NCBI RefSeq assembly: GCF_004364285.1
Contig: NZ_SOBE01000006.1
Span: 62,001 to 126,000, forward strand
From: Frigoribacterium sp. PhB116
GTDB lineage: Bacteria; Actinomycetota; Actinomycetes; Actinomycetales; Microbacteriaceae
DNA length: 64,000 nt
Reading direction: 5' to 3'
In this document: positions 52,414-61,278 of the stretch, one piece after another
How the letters are laid out: each line of letters opens with the position of its first letter
Numbering within the stretch: the stretch's first letter is position 1
Position numbers and translations under genes: made by a program
The notes under the pieces: generated by a model
Told to the model about the DNA's origin: nothing
The model's input: only the letters and a program-made list of their open reading frames with translations
Database searches by the model: none

Positions 52414-52419
52414 TAGGAT
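52414..52419 (+). promoter_or_regulatory. -10 hexamer TAGGAT of purD
   Basis: TAGGAT ends 7 nt before the GTG at 52427, consistent with a leaderless purD-purC mRNA. Confidence 0.45.
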
Positions 52420-52426
52420 CCATCGG

Positions 52427-53695
52427 GTGCGCATACTCGTCCTCGGTTCCGGTGCTCGCGAGCACGCCATCATCACCGCGCTGCTGCGCGAAGACGCGGG
52501 GCACGAGATCGTCGCCGCCCCCGGCAACGCCGGCATCGCGGCTCAGGTCGAGGTCGTGCACCTCGACCCGTCGAACGGTTCGGTGGTGGCCGAGTACGCG
52601 CTCGAGAACGACGTCGAGCTGGTCGTGATCGGGCCCGAGGCCCCCCTCGTCGCCGGTGTCGCCGACGCGCTGCGCACCCGCGGCGTGCCGGTGTTCGGCC
52701 CCGGCAAGAAGGCCGCGGCGCTCGAGGGCAGCAAGACCTTCGCGAAGCGGATCATGGAGGAGGCGGGCGTCCCGACGGGACGCGCCACCCGTGTCGGGAC
52801 CCTCGACGAGGCCGTCGCGGTGCTCGACGAATTCGGCAGCCCCCATGTCATCAAGGCCGACGGCCTCGCCGCGGGCAAGGGCGTGCTCGTCACCGAGAGC
52901 CGCGACGCCGCCGTCGAGCACACCACCTACTGGCTGCAGCACGGGCCGGTGCTCGTCGAGGAGTTCCTCGACGGGCCCGAGGTCTCGCTGTTCTTCCTCA
53001 GCGACGGGCACACGGTCGTGCCGCTGTCGCCCGCCCAGGACTACAAGCGCCTCCTCGACGGCGACGCCGGCCCCAACACCGGCGGCATGGGCGCCTACTC
53101 GCCGCTGCCGTGGCTCGCCGACCGCTTCGGCAGCGAGAAGGACTTCGTCGACGAGGTGCTCGACACCATCGCGACCCCGACGGTGCGCCAGCTCGAGTCG
53201 GAGGGCACGCCGTTCATCGGGCTGCTCTACGCGGGGCTGATCCTCACCGAGCAGGGCGTCCGCGTCATCGAGTTCAACGCCCGCTTCGGCGACCCCGAGA
53301 CGCAGGTCGTGCTGCCGCGCCTGATCACGCCGCTGAGCGGCCTGCTGCTCGCCGCCGCGACCGGCTCGCTCGGCAACCACGAGGCGCCTCGCTTCGTGCC
53401 GACGCCCGCGGTCACGGTCGTGCTCGCGAGCGAGGGCTACCCCGAGGGCGCCGTCAGCGGCCGCCCCCTGACCGGCCTCGACGAGGCCACCGCCGTCGCC
53501 GGGGTGCACGTCGCCCACGCCGCGACCGCCCGGCTCGACGACCGCCTCATCGCCACCGGCGGCCGCGTGCTGAGCGTCGTCGCCGAGGGCGCCGACTTCG
53601 CCGAGGCCCGGGGACGCGCCTACGACGCGATGCTCCGCATCCGGCTCGAGGGCGGCCAGTACCGCCGCGACATCGCCGAGCGGGTCGCCCGATGA
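52427..53695 (+). CDS. purD: GAR synthetase (PurD)
   Basis: A 422-residue phosphoribosylamine-glycine ligase, the second step of purine synthesis. The start RILVLGSGAREHAI is the N-terminal signature, which sets the GTG at 52427 as start. The ATP-grasp domain shows VIKADGLAAGKGVLV, LDGDAGPNTGGMGAYSPLPW and YAGLILTEQGVRVIEFNARF with metal-binding Glu and Asn. It overlaps purC by 4 nt, so the two are translationally coupled. Confidence 0.96.
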   Translation: MRILVLGSGAREHAIITALLREDAGHEIVAAPGNAGIAAQVEVVHLDPSNGSVVAEYALENDVELVVIGPEAPLVAGVADALRTRGVPVFGPGKKAAALEGSKTFAKRIMEEAGVPTGRATRVGTLDEAVAVLDEFGSPHVIKADGLAAGKGVLVTESRDAAVEHTTYWLQHGPVLVEEFLDGPEVSLFFLSDGHTVVPLSPAQDYKRLLDGDAGPNTGGMGAYSPLPWLADRFGSEKDFVDEVLDTIATPTVRQLESEGTPFIGLLYAGLILTEQGVRVIEFNARFGDPETQVVLPRLITPLSGLLLAAATGSLGNHEAPRFVPTPAVTVVLASEGYPEGAVSGRPLTGLDEATAVAGVHVAHAATARLDDRLIATGGRVLSVVAEGADFAEARGRAYDAMLRIRLEGGQYRRDIAERVAR

Positions 53696-54657
53696 CCGCC
53701 GAGGCGCCCGAGCTCGCCGGCTGGGTCCACGCCTACTCGGGCAAGGTCCGCGATCTGTACGTGCCGGCCCCCGTCGCAGGCTCGCACGACGACGCCGCCA
53801 CGCTCGACGCTGCGGCCGCCCTGGACACCGCTGAGCACCTGCTCGTCGTCGCCAGCGACCGCGTCAGCGCCTACGACGTCGTGCTCGAGCCCGGCATCCC
53901 GGGCAAGGGCGCCCTGCTCACGCAGCTCAGCACGTGGTGGTTCGACCAGCTCGACGGGGTGCCGAACCACCTCGTCGACCCGACCACCGCCTCCGTGTCG
54001 GTGCCTGCTGCCGTGCGCGACCGCGCGATGCTCGTGAAGCCGCTCGACATGTACCCGGTCGAGTGCGTCGTGCGCGGCTACCTGGTGGGCAGCGGCTGGG
54101 CCGAGTACCGCGAGACCGGCCGGGTGTGCGGCATCGAGCTGCCGGCCGGCCTGCACGACGGCGACCGCCTGCCCGAGCCGATCTACACGCCCGCCTACAA
54201 GGCGCCGCTCGGCGAGCACGACGAGAACATCTCGTTCGAGCGCACCGTCGAGCTCGTCGGCGCCGACGTCGCGGCGGCGCTGCGCGACACGTCGCTCGAG
54301 ATCTACCGCCGGGCCTCCGGCGTCGCGGAGGCGCGGGGCGTCGTCCTCGCCGACACCAAGTTCGAGTTCGGGGCCGACCGCTCCACCGGCGAGCTGACCC
54401 TCGGGGACGAGGTGCTCACCAGCGACAGCAGCCGCTTCTGGGACGCGGCGTCCGCCGCCGGGACCGCGGGGGCCGACTCGGGCTCGGGAGCTCCGGGCAG
54501 GGGCAGCCGCACGGACAGCTTCGACAAGCAGATCGTGCGCAACTGGCTCAGCGACAACTGGGACAGGACCGGCACCCCGCCTGCCCTGCCGCCCGAGATC
54601 GTCGAGCGCACGGCCGCCCGCTACCGCGAGCTGATCGAGCGCCTCACCGCCCGCTGA
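53692..54657 (+). CDS. purC: SAICAR synthase (PurC)
   Basis: A 321-residue ligase that joins aspartate to CAIR. Conserved parts are HAYSGKVRDLYVP, VVASDRVSAYDVVLEPGIPG, VECVVRGYLVGSGWAEYRET and LADTKFEFG with the C-terminal SFDKQIVRNWL. An insertion of about 20 residues rich in Gly, Ala and Ser precedes that last motif. The ATG overlaps the purD stop (ATGA). Confidence 0.95.
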   Translation: MTAEAPELAGWVHAYSGKVRDLYVPAPVAGSHDDAATLDAAAALDTAEHLLVVASDRVSAYDVVLEPGIPGKGALLTQLSTWWFDQLDGVPNHLVDPTTASVSVPAAVRDRAMLVKPLDMYPVECVVRGYLVGSGWAEYRETGRVCGIELPAGLHDGDRLPEPIYTPAYKAPLGEHDENISFERTVELVGADVAAALRDTSLEIYRRASGVAEARGVVLADTKFEFGADRSTGELTLGDEVLTSDSSRFWDAASAAGTAGADSGSGAPGRGSRTDSFDKQIVRNWLSDNWDRTGTPPALPPEIVERTAARYRELIERLTAR

Positions 54658-54706
54658 CCTGCGGCCAGCGTGCCCGCGTGCCCGCGTGCCCGCGCCACGA
54701 TGAACT

Positions 54707-54756
54707 GCGTTCCGAACCATGAACCGCGTTTTATCGCGGTTCATGGTTCGGAACGC
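54707..54756. terminator. Perfect hairpin downstream of purC
   Basis: A perfect 22-bp stem (54707-54728 with 54735-54756) has the 6-nt loop TTTTAT, and a further outer extension contains one mismatch. It lies 49 nt after the purC stop. It has no U-tract after the stem. Confidence 0.75.
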
Positions 54757-54883
54757 GGTTCATGCCGACAGAGACAGGGTTGCGACAGAGGAATGCTCGG
54801 GCACTCACGAGGGTTCCAGTCGGTGACACGTCATCGACCGGCGTGGACCGAGACACGCGACCGCACGAGAACCGAGGGCCCCG

Positions 54884-55885
54884 ATGACCGACACCAGCAG
54901 TCCCGACTCGACCCGCGCCTCCTCGGCTCCCGTCGCCGCCGAGGGCGCATCCGTCGTCGTCGACACGACCCGCGCCTCCTCGGCTGGTCAGAACGCAGCT
55001 GGCCGACTCGCCGCCGACCTGCTCGCCGCCGACACGGGCATGGGCGCGGTCACGCTCCGCGTGGCCGACCTCGACGCGATGACCGCGTACTACCGCGACG
55101 CCGTCACGCTCGCGGTGCTGAGCCACGACGCGGAGGCGGGCCGCAGCGTCCTCGGCCGCGGGGCGACGCCGATCGTGGTGCTCGAGCACGCGCCGGAGCT
55201 CCGGCACGCCGGCCCCCGCGAGGCAGGCCTGTTCCACACCGCGATCCTGTTCGAGACCGAGGCCGACCTCGCCGCCTCCGTGTACGGCGTCGCGAGCCGC
55301 CACCCCGGCAGCTTCACCGGCAGCGCCGACCACCTCGTCAGCAAGGCCTTCTACTTCACCGACCCCGAGGGCAACGGCGTCGAGCTCTACTGGGACCGCG
55401 ACCGCACCGCCTGGTCGTGGACCCACGGCCAGGTCGACATGGCCACCCTCGCCCTCGACCCGAACGCGTTCCTGCAGCAGAACGTCACCGAGGAGGCGCT
55501 GGTCGCCACCGCCTCCCGCCCCGCCTCGGTCGGCCACGTGCACCTCAGCGTGGGAGACGTCGACAGCGCCCACCGGTTCTACGTCGAGCAGCTCGGCTTC
55601 GAGACGACGACGCGCTTCGGGCCGCAGGCGCTCTTCGTCAGCGCCGGCGGCTACCACCACCACATGGCGATGAACACGTGGCAGAGCGCCGGAGCAGGGA
55701 GGCGGCAGCTGGCCCTCGGCCTCGGACTCGTCCGCATCGAGGTGCCGGGCCTCGACGACCTGGGGGCCCTCGGCGAACGCCTGGCGCACCACGGCGTCGC
55801 CACCCGCGACGACGGCCGCGTGCTCGCCTTCGACGACCCGTGGCTGAACCAGATCGAGGTCACGGCCCGCGCGCTGGGCGCGTGA
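54884..55885 (+). CDS. Two-domain VOC protein, catechol 2,3-dioxygenase-like (CatE type)
   Basis: A 333-residue protein. After a 45-residue low-complexity tail, in which a RASSA motif occurs twice, domain 1 starts GAVTLRVADLDAMTAYYRDAV. Domain 2 starts SVGHVHLSVGDVDSAHRFYVEQL. Likely metal ligands are His in GLFHTAILF, His in GHVHLSV and Glu in GVELYWDRD; a YHHHMAMNTW segment follows in domain 2. This is the CatE/YfiE-type layout of extradiol dioxygenases. The ring substrate is unknown. It has no ribosome-binding site of strength; upstream lies a non-coding stretch with a hairpin. Confidence 0.82.
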   Translation: MTDTSSPDSTRASSAPVAAEGASVVVDTTRASSAGQNAAGRLAADLLAADTGMGAVTLRVADLDAMTAYYRDAVTLAVLSHDAEAGRSVLGRGATPIVVLEHAPELRHAGPREAGLFHTAILFETEADLAASVYGVASRHPGSFTGSADHLVSKAFYFTDPEGNGVELYWDRDRTAWSWTHGQVDMATLALDPNAFLQQNVTEEALVATASRPASVGHVHLSVGDVDSAHRFYVEQLGFETTTRFGPQALFVSAGGYHHHMAMNTWQSAGAGRRQLALGLGLVRIEVPGLDDLGALGERLAHHGVATRDDGRVLAFDDPWLNQIEVTARALGA

Positions 55886-55911
55886 CACCCGGCGCGCCGT
55901 ACTTCTGGGGA

Positions 55912-55917
55912 TAGCGT
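55912..55917 (+). promoter_or_regulatory. -10 hexamer TAGCGT of the GNAT gene
   Basis: TAGCGT ends 7 nt before the ATG at 55925, again the leaderless arrangement. Confidence 0.4.
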
Positions 55918-55924
55918 CGCAGGC

Positions 55925-56572
55925 ATGCCCGATGCCGCACAGCACGCCTCCCCCGCCGCCCCCGCCTTCAGCACCGTCGCCGAGGGCGACCTCACGCTCG
56001 ACGACCACGAGGCCATCGCGGCGATGCTCGCCCGCACCTTCGAGGCCTACGACCACTGGTACGCCGGGGCGCGCAGCTGGGCCGGCATGCAGCCGGAGCT
56101 CCGCGTCGTCGCCCGCGACGGGGACGTCGTCGTCGCGCACGCCGGGCTCCGCCGCCAGTTCGTGACGGTCGGCGAGACCGACCTGCTCGTCACCGCCGTC
56201 GGCATGGTCGCCGTCAGCCCGACCGCGCAGGGCACCGGCCTCGGCGGCGCGCTGCTGCGCCACGTCGACGCCGCGCTCGAGCGCCTCGGCAGCCGGTTCG
56301 GCCTGCTCGAGACCGGCGAGGCCGTGCAGGGCTTCTACCGCCGTGCCGGCTGGCTGCCGCTGGGCGACGCGAGCGAGGACGCAGTCACTGGCCACGCAGT
56401 CACTGGCCACGCAGTCACCGGCCACGCAGTCACTGGTCACTACACCGCCTTCTCGGCCGACGGGGCAGGCGTGCTCGTCAGCCAGGACGAGGGCTGGCTG
56501 ATCCGCGAGGTCGGCGCGACCGCCGCCGAGTGGCCCGCCGGCGACATCCGCTGGAACGGCCAGATGGTCTAG
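55925..56572 (+). CDS. GNAT N-acetyltransferase with internal tandem repeat
   Basis: A 215-residue GNAT-fold acetyltransferase. The core includes VVAHAGLRRQFV, the beta-strand plus acetyl-CoA loop VGMVAVSPTAQGTGLGGALLRHV and FGLLETGEAVQGFYRRAGWLPL; the order and the closing AAEWPAGDIRW resemble aminoglycoside 2'-N-acetyltransferases, but the acceptor is unknown. Between the core and the last strands a 20-residue insert of four AVTGH units is encoded by a 15-bp tandem repeat. A leaderless start at 55925 is suggested by the -10-like TAGCGT. Confidence 0.75.
   Translation: MPDAAQHASPAAPAFSTVAEGDLTLDDHEAIAAMLARTFEAYDHWYAGARSWAGMQPELRVVARDGDVVVAHAGLRRQFVTVGETDLLVTAVGMVAVSPTAQGTGLGGALLRHVDAALERLGSRFGLLETGEAVQGFYRRAGWLPLGDASEDAVTGHAVTGHAVTGHAVTGHYTAFSADGAGVLVSQDEGWLIREVGATAAEWPAGDIRWNGQMV
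56381..56440. repeat. Four 15-bp tandem repeats in the GNAT gene
   Basis: Units start at 56381, 56396, 56411 and 56426 and read as in-frame AVTGH. Two units differ from the consensus by one base each. Copy-number change would keep the frame. Confidence 0.95.
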
Positions 56573-56584
56573 GGCCCGACCGCA

Positions 56585-56629
56585 CGCAGGAGGCGCGGTG
56601 CCCGACGAACGGGCACCGCGCCTCCTGCG
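56585..56629. terminator. Perfect bidirectional terminator hairpin
   Basis: A perfect 20-bp stem (56585-56604 with 56610-56629) and 5-nt loop lie between convergent stops of the GNAT gene (56572) and the catalase gene (56671). The stem contains the 9-mer AGGAGGCGC. Confidence 0.8.
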
Positions 56630-56670
56630 GTCTGACGCGACCAGCGGTGCTGGTCAGCGGACGCCGACGG

Positions 56671-58173
56671 CTACGCGGGCACGCCCACGGTCGCCGGGTC
56701 CTCGTTCGAGCCGGGCGCCTCGGGCGAGACGCCGGCACGCACGCGCGAGCCGAGGATCGGGTCGACCGAGTTCCAGTACTGGAACACGCGCTCGAGCAGG
56801 TCGGGACGGGTGACCTTCGACACGTGGCCGACGATGTTGGCGACCAGGCGGTCACGCTGCTCGTCGTCCATCACGTCGCGGACGAGCGAGCCGGCCTGGC
56901 CGAAGTCGTCGTCCTCCGGGTGCAGCGTCGCGGCCGAGCGGACGAGCTCGCCGTCGCTCTCCCAGCCGGGGGTCTCGCCCGCGGCCTGCGGCGAACCCGC
57001 GGGACCGCCGACCGAGTTCGGCGCGTAGACCGGCACGGTGGCGTCGCTGAAGCTGTAGCGCGCGGCGCCGTCCTTCGAGTACGAGTGCACCTCGTTCTTC
57101 GGCGCGTTGACGGGCAGCTGCTGGTGGTTGACGCCCACGCGGTAGCGGTGCGCGTCGGCGTAGCTGAAGATGCGCGCGAGCAGCATCTTGTCGGGGCTGG
57201 TCGCGATGCCGGGCACGAAGTTCGAGGGCGCGAACGCGGCCTGCTCGATCTGCGCGAAGTAGTTCTCCGGGTTGCGGTCCAGGGTCATCTTCCCGACCTC
57301 GATCAGCGGGTAGTCGCTGTGCGGCCAGACCTTCGTCAGGTCGAACGGGTTGAAGCGGTAGCTCGCGGCGTCGGCGTAGGGCATGACCTGCACGGACATC
57401 GTCCAGGTCGGGAACTCCTCGCGCTCGATCGCGGCGGACAGGTCGCGGATGTGGAAGTCCGCGTCCTCGCCGGCGATGCGGTCGGCGTCGGCCTGCGTGA
57501 GGATCTCGTTGCCCTGGTCGGACTTGAAGTGGTACTTGACCCACGAGCGCTCGCCCGCGGCGTTGATCCACTGGTAGGTGTGCGAGCCGAAGCCGTCCAT
57601 CATGCGCCACGACGCGGGCAGGCCGCGGTCGCCCATCAGCCAGGTCACCTGGTGGGCCGACTCGGGCGAGAGGGTCCAGAAGTCCCACTGCATGTCGTGG
57701 TCGCGCAGGTGCGAGCCGGGCAGGCGCTTCTGCGAGTGGATGAAGTCGGGGAACTTGATGCCGTCGCGGATGAAGAAGACGGGCGTGTTGTTGCCGACGA
57801 GGTCGTAGTTGCCCTCGCTCGTGTAGAACTTCAGCGCGAAGCCGCGGGGATCGCGCCAGGTGTCGGGGCTGCCCTGCTCGCCGGCGACGGTCGAGAAGCG
57901 GGCGAGCATCTCGGTCTCGACGCCGGGCTGGAACAGCGCCGCGCGGGTGTACTGCGAGACGTCGCCGGTGGTGACGAACGTGCCGAAGGCGCCGCCGCCC
58001 TTGGCGTGCACGATGCGCTCCGGCACCTTCTCGCGGTTGAAGTTGGCGAGCTTCTCGACCAGCGCGTGGTCGTGCAGCACGATGGGTCCGTCGGCCCCGA
58101 CGCTCTGCGAGTGCTCGTCGCTGGCGATCGGCGCGCCGTTGTCGGTGGTCGTGATCGGTGTCGTGTCGGTCAT
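56671..58173 (-). CDS. Monofunctional haem catalase
   Basis: A 500-residue clade 3-type catalase. The distal His lies in [15 protein letters not shown] near residue 55-70, the Asn in [16 protein letters not shown] near 125-140, and the haem-ligand Tyr in [14 protein letters not shown] near 340-352. GGPAGS and the C-terminal ENSDP-like tail appear normal. It removes hydrogen peroxide. The start ATG has a GAGG-like site upstream. A Fur-family regulator gene lies 103 nt upstream on the same strand, an arrangement known for oxidative-stress catalases. Confidence 0.95.
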   Translation of the reverse strand: MTDTTPITTTDNGAPIASDEHSQSVGADGPIVLHDHALVEKLANFNREKVPERIVHAKGGGAFGTFVTTGDVSQYTRAALFQPGVETEMLARFSTVAGEQGSPDTWRDPRGFALKFYTSEGNYDLVGNNTPVFFIRDGIKFPDFIHSQKRLPGSHLRDHDMQWDFWTLSPESAHQVTWLMGDRGLPASWRMMDGFGSHTYQWINAAGERSWVKYHFKSDQGNEILTQADADRIAGEDADFHIRDLSAAIEREEFPTWTMSVQVMPYADAASYRFNPFDLTKVWPHSDYPLIEVGKMTLDRNPENYFAQIEQAAFAPSNFVPGIATSPDKMLLARIFSYADAHRYRVGVNHQQLPVNAPKNEVHSYSKDGAARYSFSDATVPVYAPNSVGGPAGSPQAAGETPGWESDGELVRSAATLHPEDDDFGQAGSLVRDVMDDEQRDRLVANIVGHVSKVTRPDLLERVFQYWNSVDPILGSRVRAGVSPEAPGSNEDPATVGVPA

Positions 58174-58276
58174 GACTCCTCTTTCCGTTCGGTGTTCAGT
58201 CGCGGGTTGCGTGAGACCCGGCGCGCGGCCGGGAAGGAAGGGAGGGCGGTGCCCTGCGCAGGAGGTGCGGTGCAGC

Positions 58277-58831
58277 TCAGGAGGCGCGCCCCGCGTCGGC
58301 GAGGCCGGTCGCGTCCAGGGTCGTCGCGCCGGCGAGGCCGGTCGCGTCCAGCACCGGCACGCCCGCGTCGGCCGGTCCGGTGACGGCCTCGCCGTCGAGC
58401 GGCGCGTCCTCCGCGGCGCGGCACGCCGGGCAGAGGCCCCAGAAGGTCACCTCGGCGGTCTGCACGGTGAAGCCGGAGTCGTTCGACGGGGTCAGGCACG
58501 GCGCGTGGCCGACGACGCAGTCGACGTCGGCGACGTTGCCGCAGACGGAGCAGACCACGTGGTGGTGGTTGTCGCCGGTGCGCAGCTCGTAGAGCGCGGC
58601 GGAGCCGGCCGGCTCGATCCGACGGACGAGGCCGGCACCCGTGAGCGCGGCGAGCACGCCGTAGACCGCCTGCAGGGAGGTGCCCGGCAGACCCAGCGCG
58701 ACGCGCGCGAAGACGACGTCGGCCGGCGCGTGCGGCAGCCCGTCGAGGGCGTCGAGCACGGCGAGGCGCGGCGCGGTCACCCGCAGGCCGGCCGCCCGGA
58801 GGCGCTCGGTGCTCTCGCTCGTCGTGGTCAT
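58277..58831 (-). CDS. Fur-family regulator next to catalase (FurA/CatR-like)
   Basis: A 184-residue protein with an N-terminal winged helix ([29 protein letters not shown]), a metal-sensor HHHVVC segment and two Cys pairs CSVCG and CPAC that form a structural zinc site. A 45-residue Ala/Gly/Asp-rich tail follows, which is not typical. It stands directly upstream of catalase, as regulators of the CatR/FurA type do, and probably senses peroxide through metal. The ATG at 58831 is preceded by TTAGAT with a 6-nt gap and by GGGGG. A palindrome overlapping its -35 suggests autoregulation. Confidence 0.88.
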   Translation of the reverse strand: MTTTSESTERLRAAGLRVTAPRLAVLDALDGLPHAPADVVFARVALGLPGTSLQAVYGVLAALTGAGLVRRIEPAGSAALYELRTGDNHHHVVCSVCGNVADVDCVVGHAPCLTPSNDSGFTVQTAEVTFWGLCPACRAAEDAPLDGEAVTGPADAGVPVLDATGLAGATTLDATGLADAGRAS

Positions 58832-58837
58832 GCCCCC

Positions 58838-58867
58838 ATCTAAGCACGCTTCCCTTGAGTAGTTCAA
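58838..58867 (-). promoter_or_regulatory. Promoter and candidate operator of the Fur-like gene
   Basis: On the minus strand a -35 TTGAAC (overlapping the dyad), an 18-nt spacer and a -10 TTAGAT (58843-58838) precede the start codon by 6 nt. The inverted repeat TTGAGTAGTTCAA at 58855-58867 covers the -35, a good position for a repressor. Confidence 0.55.
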
Positions 58868-59048
58868 AACAGCCCGGGAGCGGGCGTGTCCGTCGCGAGC
58901 GGGCCGCCGCCGCAGCCCGGTGGCGACGGCCACGCCCGCGGCGACGGCCGCACCGCGCAGCGGCCCGTTCTGGGGGATGTCGCATCCGCGACACCCCGCC
59001 TAGCGTGGACCGCGGGATGGCACCCAGACGACACCCGAGGAGCACCAC

Positions 59049-60455
59049 GTGACCAGGACGGTCGACCACGACAGCACCGGGACGCCCGGCGCCCGCCCGA
59101 GCACGGGCACGGGCACGGGCACGGGCAGCGCCGTCGCCGGCGCGCATCAGCACGGGTACGAGCGGCTCCGTCCCGTGATGAAGCTCTGGTACCTCTGGTG
59201 GCTCTCGCGGTCGCGCCACGTCCTCTCCCCCCGCGACGAGCCGACCGCGCGCACCTCGGCGCGCGACGCGGACACCGTCCTCATCGTCGGCAACGGCCCC
59301 GCGCACGGCTGGGGCGTGTCCACCCACGACCAGGCGCTCGTCGGCCAGCTGTCGCGCGCCTCCTCGGAGGCCACCGGGCGCCCCTGCTCGGTCGACTACG
59401 TCGGCGACGAGATGATGAGCATCGAGTCGACGCGGGCCTGGATCCGCGACACCGATCTCGGCCTCTACGACACCGTCGTGGTGCTGGTGGGCCTCAACGA
59501 CGCCGTGCGCCTGACGCCCCTCGACGTCTGGGAGCGCGAGCTGCGCCTCCTCGTCTCGACCATCGCGCGCCGCAGCCACCCGACCGCGCGCACCGTGCTG
59601 GTCGGCGTGCCGCCCGTCCGCTCGGCGAAGGCGTTCGACAGCCTGCTGGGGTCGGTCGCCGAGCAGCACGGCGAGCGCATGAACGCCCTCACCGAGCTCG
59701 TCGCCTCCGAGGCGGGGCTCGAGTACTTCCGGCTGCCGGCCGGCCTCCGCCGCCCCGACTCGCCCCACGGCTGCGCCGAGGGCTACCGCCGATGGGCGCA
59801 GACCATCGCGCACCGCATCGCGCCGACCCTCGACCGCGTGCACCAGGGCCAGCTCGACGAGCGCCTGCCGCGGCACCTGCCGCAGCGGAGCTTCGAGTGG
59901 AGCGGCGGCGAGCGCCTGGTCGAGCAGGCCGCGACCGGCGGCTCCGACGCGCTCAAGGACCTGGCGAAGGAGGCGGAGGCCGAGTTCGGCGTCGACGTCG
60001 CGGTCGTCAGCATGCTCGACGGCAGCAAGCTCTGGTACGCCATGAACACCGAGCTGCTGCCGGTGTCGATCCCCCGCGAGCTGACCTTCTGCGACGTGAC
60101 CGTCGCCGCCGACGACGTGGTCGTCGTCGAGGACGCCCGCAAGGACGAGCGCTTCGCGGACAACCCGTACCTCGACCTCAACCACGGCTACTTCTACGCG
60201 GGGCACCCGATCCACTCGTCGACCGGCGAGACGATCGGCACGTTCTGTCTGCACAACACGCGTCCGCGGAAGGCCTCGTCGGTCTCGCCCGAGAAGCTGC
60301 GCGAGTTCGCGCTGCGGGCCGAGGCCGAGCTGCAGAGCTACGAGCCCGCGCCCGCCGCTCCCCAGCCGCTGACGCGGCGGGCCCGCCGCGAGGCCGAGGA
60401 GCGCGCCGCGGCCGCCGCCGGCGCCCCGGCCGCCACCTTCGGCTTCCCCGTCTAG
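59049..60455 (+). CDS. SGNH-hydrolase-like domain fused to a GAF domain
   Basis: A 468-residue protein. After a 30-residue tail containing four Thr-Gly units, residues about 70-260 form an SGNH-like fold. VLIVGNGPAHGWGV stands at the block I position where GDS(L) would carry the nucleophile Ser, so the usual catalytic Ser is not visible. VVVLVGLNDAV matches block III. A segment with SFEWSGGERLVEQAATGG leads into a C-terminal GAF domain (residues about 300-440: DVAVVSMLDGSKLWYAMNTELLP, DARKDERFADNPYL, ETIGTFCLHNTRPR). The start GTG has GAGGAG upstream. It could be a degenerate hydrolase used as a sensor or regulator; function unknown. Confidence 0.7.
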   Translation: MTRTVDHDSTGTPGARPSTGTGTGTGSAVAGAHQHGYERLRPVMKLWYLWWLSRSRHVLSPRDEPTARTSARDADTVLIVGNGPAHGWGVSTHDQALVGQLSRASSEATGRPCSVDYVGDEMMSIESTRAWIRDTDLGLYDTVVVLVGLNDAVRLTPLDVWERELRLLVSTIARRSHPTARTVLVGVPPVRSAKAFDSLLGSVAEQHGERMNALTELVASEAGLEYFRLPAGLRRPDSPHGCAEGYRRWAQTIAHRIAPTLDRVHQGQLDERLPRHLPQRSFEWSGGERLVEQAATGGSDALKDLAKEAEAEFGVDVAVVSMLDGSKLWYAMNTELLPVSIPRELTFCDVTVAADDVVVVEDARKDERFADNPYLDLNHGYFYAGHPIHSSTGETIGTFCLHNTRPRKASSVSPEKLREFALRAEAELQSYEPAPAAPQPLTRRARREAEERAAAAAGAPAATFGFPV

Positions 60456-60488
60456 CGCGCGGCCGCCGTCGGGCCCGTCGCCCGGCGC

Positions 60489-61271
60489 TCAGTCGCCGCG
60501 CCGTACCTGCTTCACGTAGCGGTAGACCGTGGGCTCGGACACGTGCAGCGCGTCGGCCACCTGAGCCACCGCGCCCTTGAGCAGGAACACCCCCGCCCGC
60601 TCGAGCTCGCGCACGGCCGCGACCTTCTCGTCGGGCGTCATGCGGTGCGGCTCGACGCCCTGCGCCGCGACGATCCGGGCCACGCCGTCGAGCGCGAGCT
60701 CGTCCACGTTCGTGCTGAGCCGCTCGACGACGCCGGCCGACGAGACAGCACGGGCACCGTCGCCGGCGCCGCCAGCCCCGTCGGCGGCGCCCGCGCCTCC
60801 CGGCCCCGCACCGGCGCCTCCTTGCTCCGCACCCTTCACGAGCCCCGTCGTCGCGGTGATCGCCGCGAGCAGGTCGCGGGCCCGGGTCAGCGGCTCGTCG
60901 TCGATGTTGAGGCAGAGCATCCCGACGACGTCGCCGCCCGCGTCGCGGATGAAGAAGGTCGACGAGCGGAACGTGCCGCCGGTGCGCGACTCCGCCAGGT
61001 AGTTCGCGAGGTAGTCGCGGTCGTCGTGCTCGTGGTTCTGCAGCACCTTGAGCACGAGGTCGGTCGCGGGGCCGCCGACGCTGCGGCCGCTGACGTGCCC
61101 GTTCGTGAGGGCGACGATCGAGCGGCTCAGGTCGCTCGTGTCGTGCAGCACGATCTCGGTGCGCGGGCCGAGCAGCTCGGCGAGGAAGTCCATCAGCGGC
61201 AGGTACGGCCCGAACTCGGTCCGGAGCACGCGGCTGCGGTCGACCACGGTGGCGCTGCTGGCTGTCGTCAT
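60489..61271 (-). CDS. YheO/DauR-type transcriptional regulator
   Basis: A 260-residue protein. Residues about 15-135 form a PAS-like YheO domain (PLMDFLAELLGPRTEIVLHDTSD, then FRSSTFFIRDAGGDVVGMLCLNID). A Gly/Ala-rich linker of about 30 residues follows, then a C-terminal helix-turn-helix (VAQVADALHVSEPTVYRYVKQV, about 230-255). Such regulators control amino-acid (for example D-arginine) use. It is divergent from an amino-acid ABC transporter, so it probably senses that substrate. The ATG at 61271 follows TAACCT by 7 nt on the minus strand, giving a leaderless mRNA. Confidence 0.85.
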   Translation of the reverse strand: MTTASSATVVDRSRVLRTEFGPYLPLMDFLAELLGPRTEIVLHDTSDLSRSIVALTNGHVSGRSVGGPATDLVLKVLQNHEHDDRDYLANYLAESRTGGTFRSSTFFIRDAGGDVVGMLCLNIDDEPLTRARDLLAAITATTGLVKGAEQGGAGAGPGGAGAADGAGGAGDGARAVSSAGVVERLSTNVDELALDGVARIVAAQGVEPHRMTPDEKVAAVRELERAGVFLLKGAVAQVADALHVSEPTVYRYVKQVRRGD

Positions 61272-61278
61272 GGGCCCC

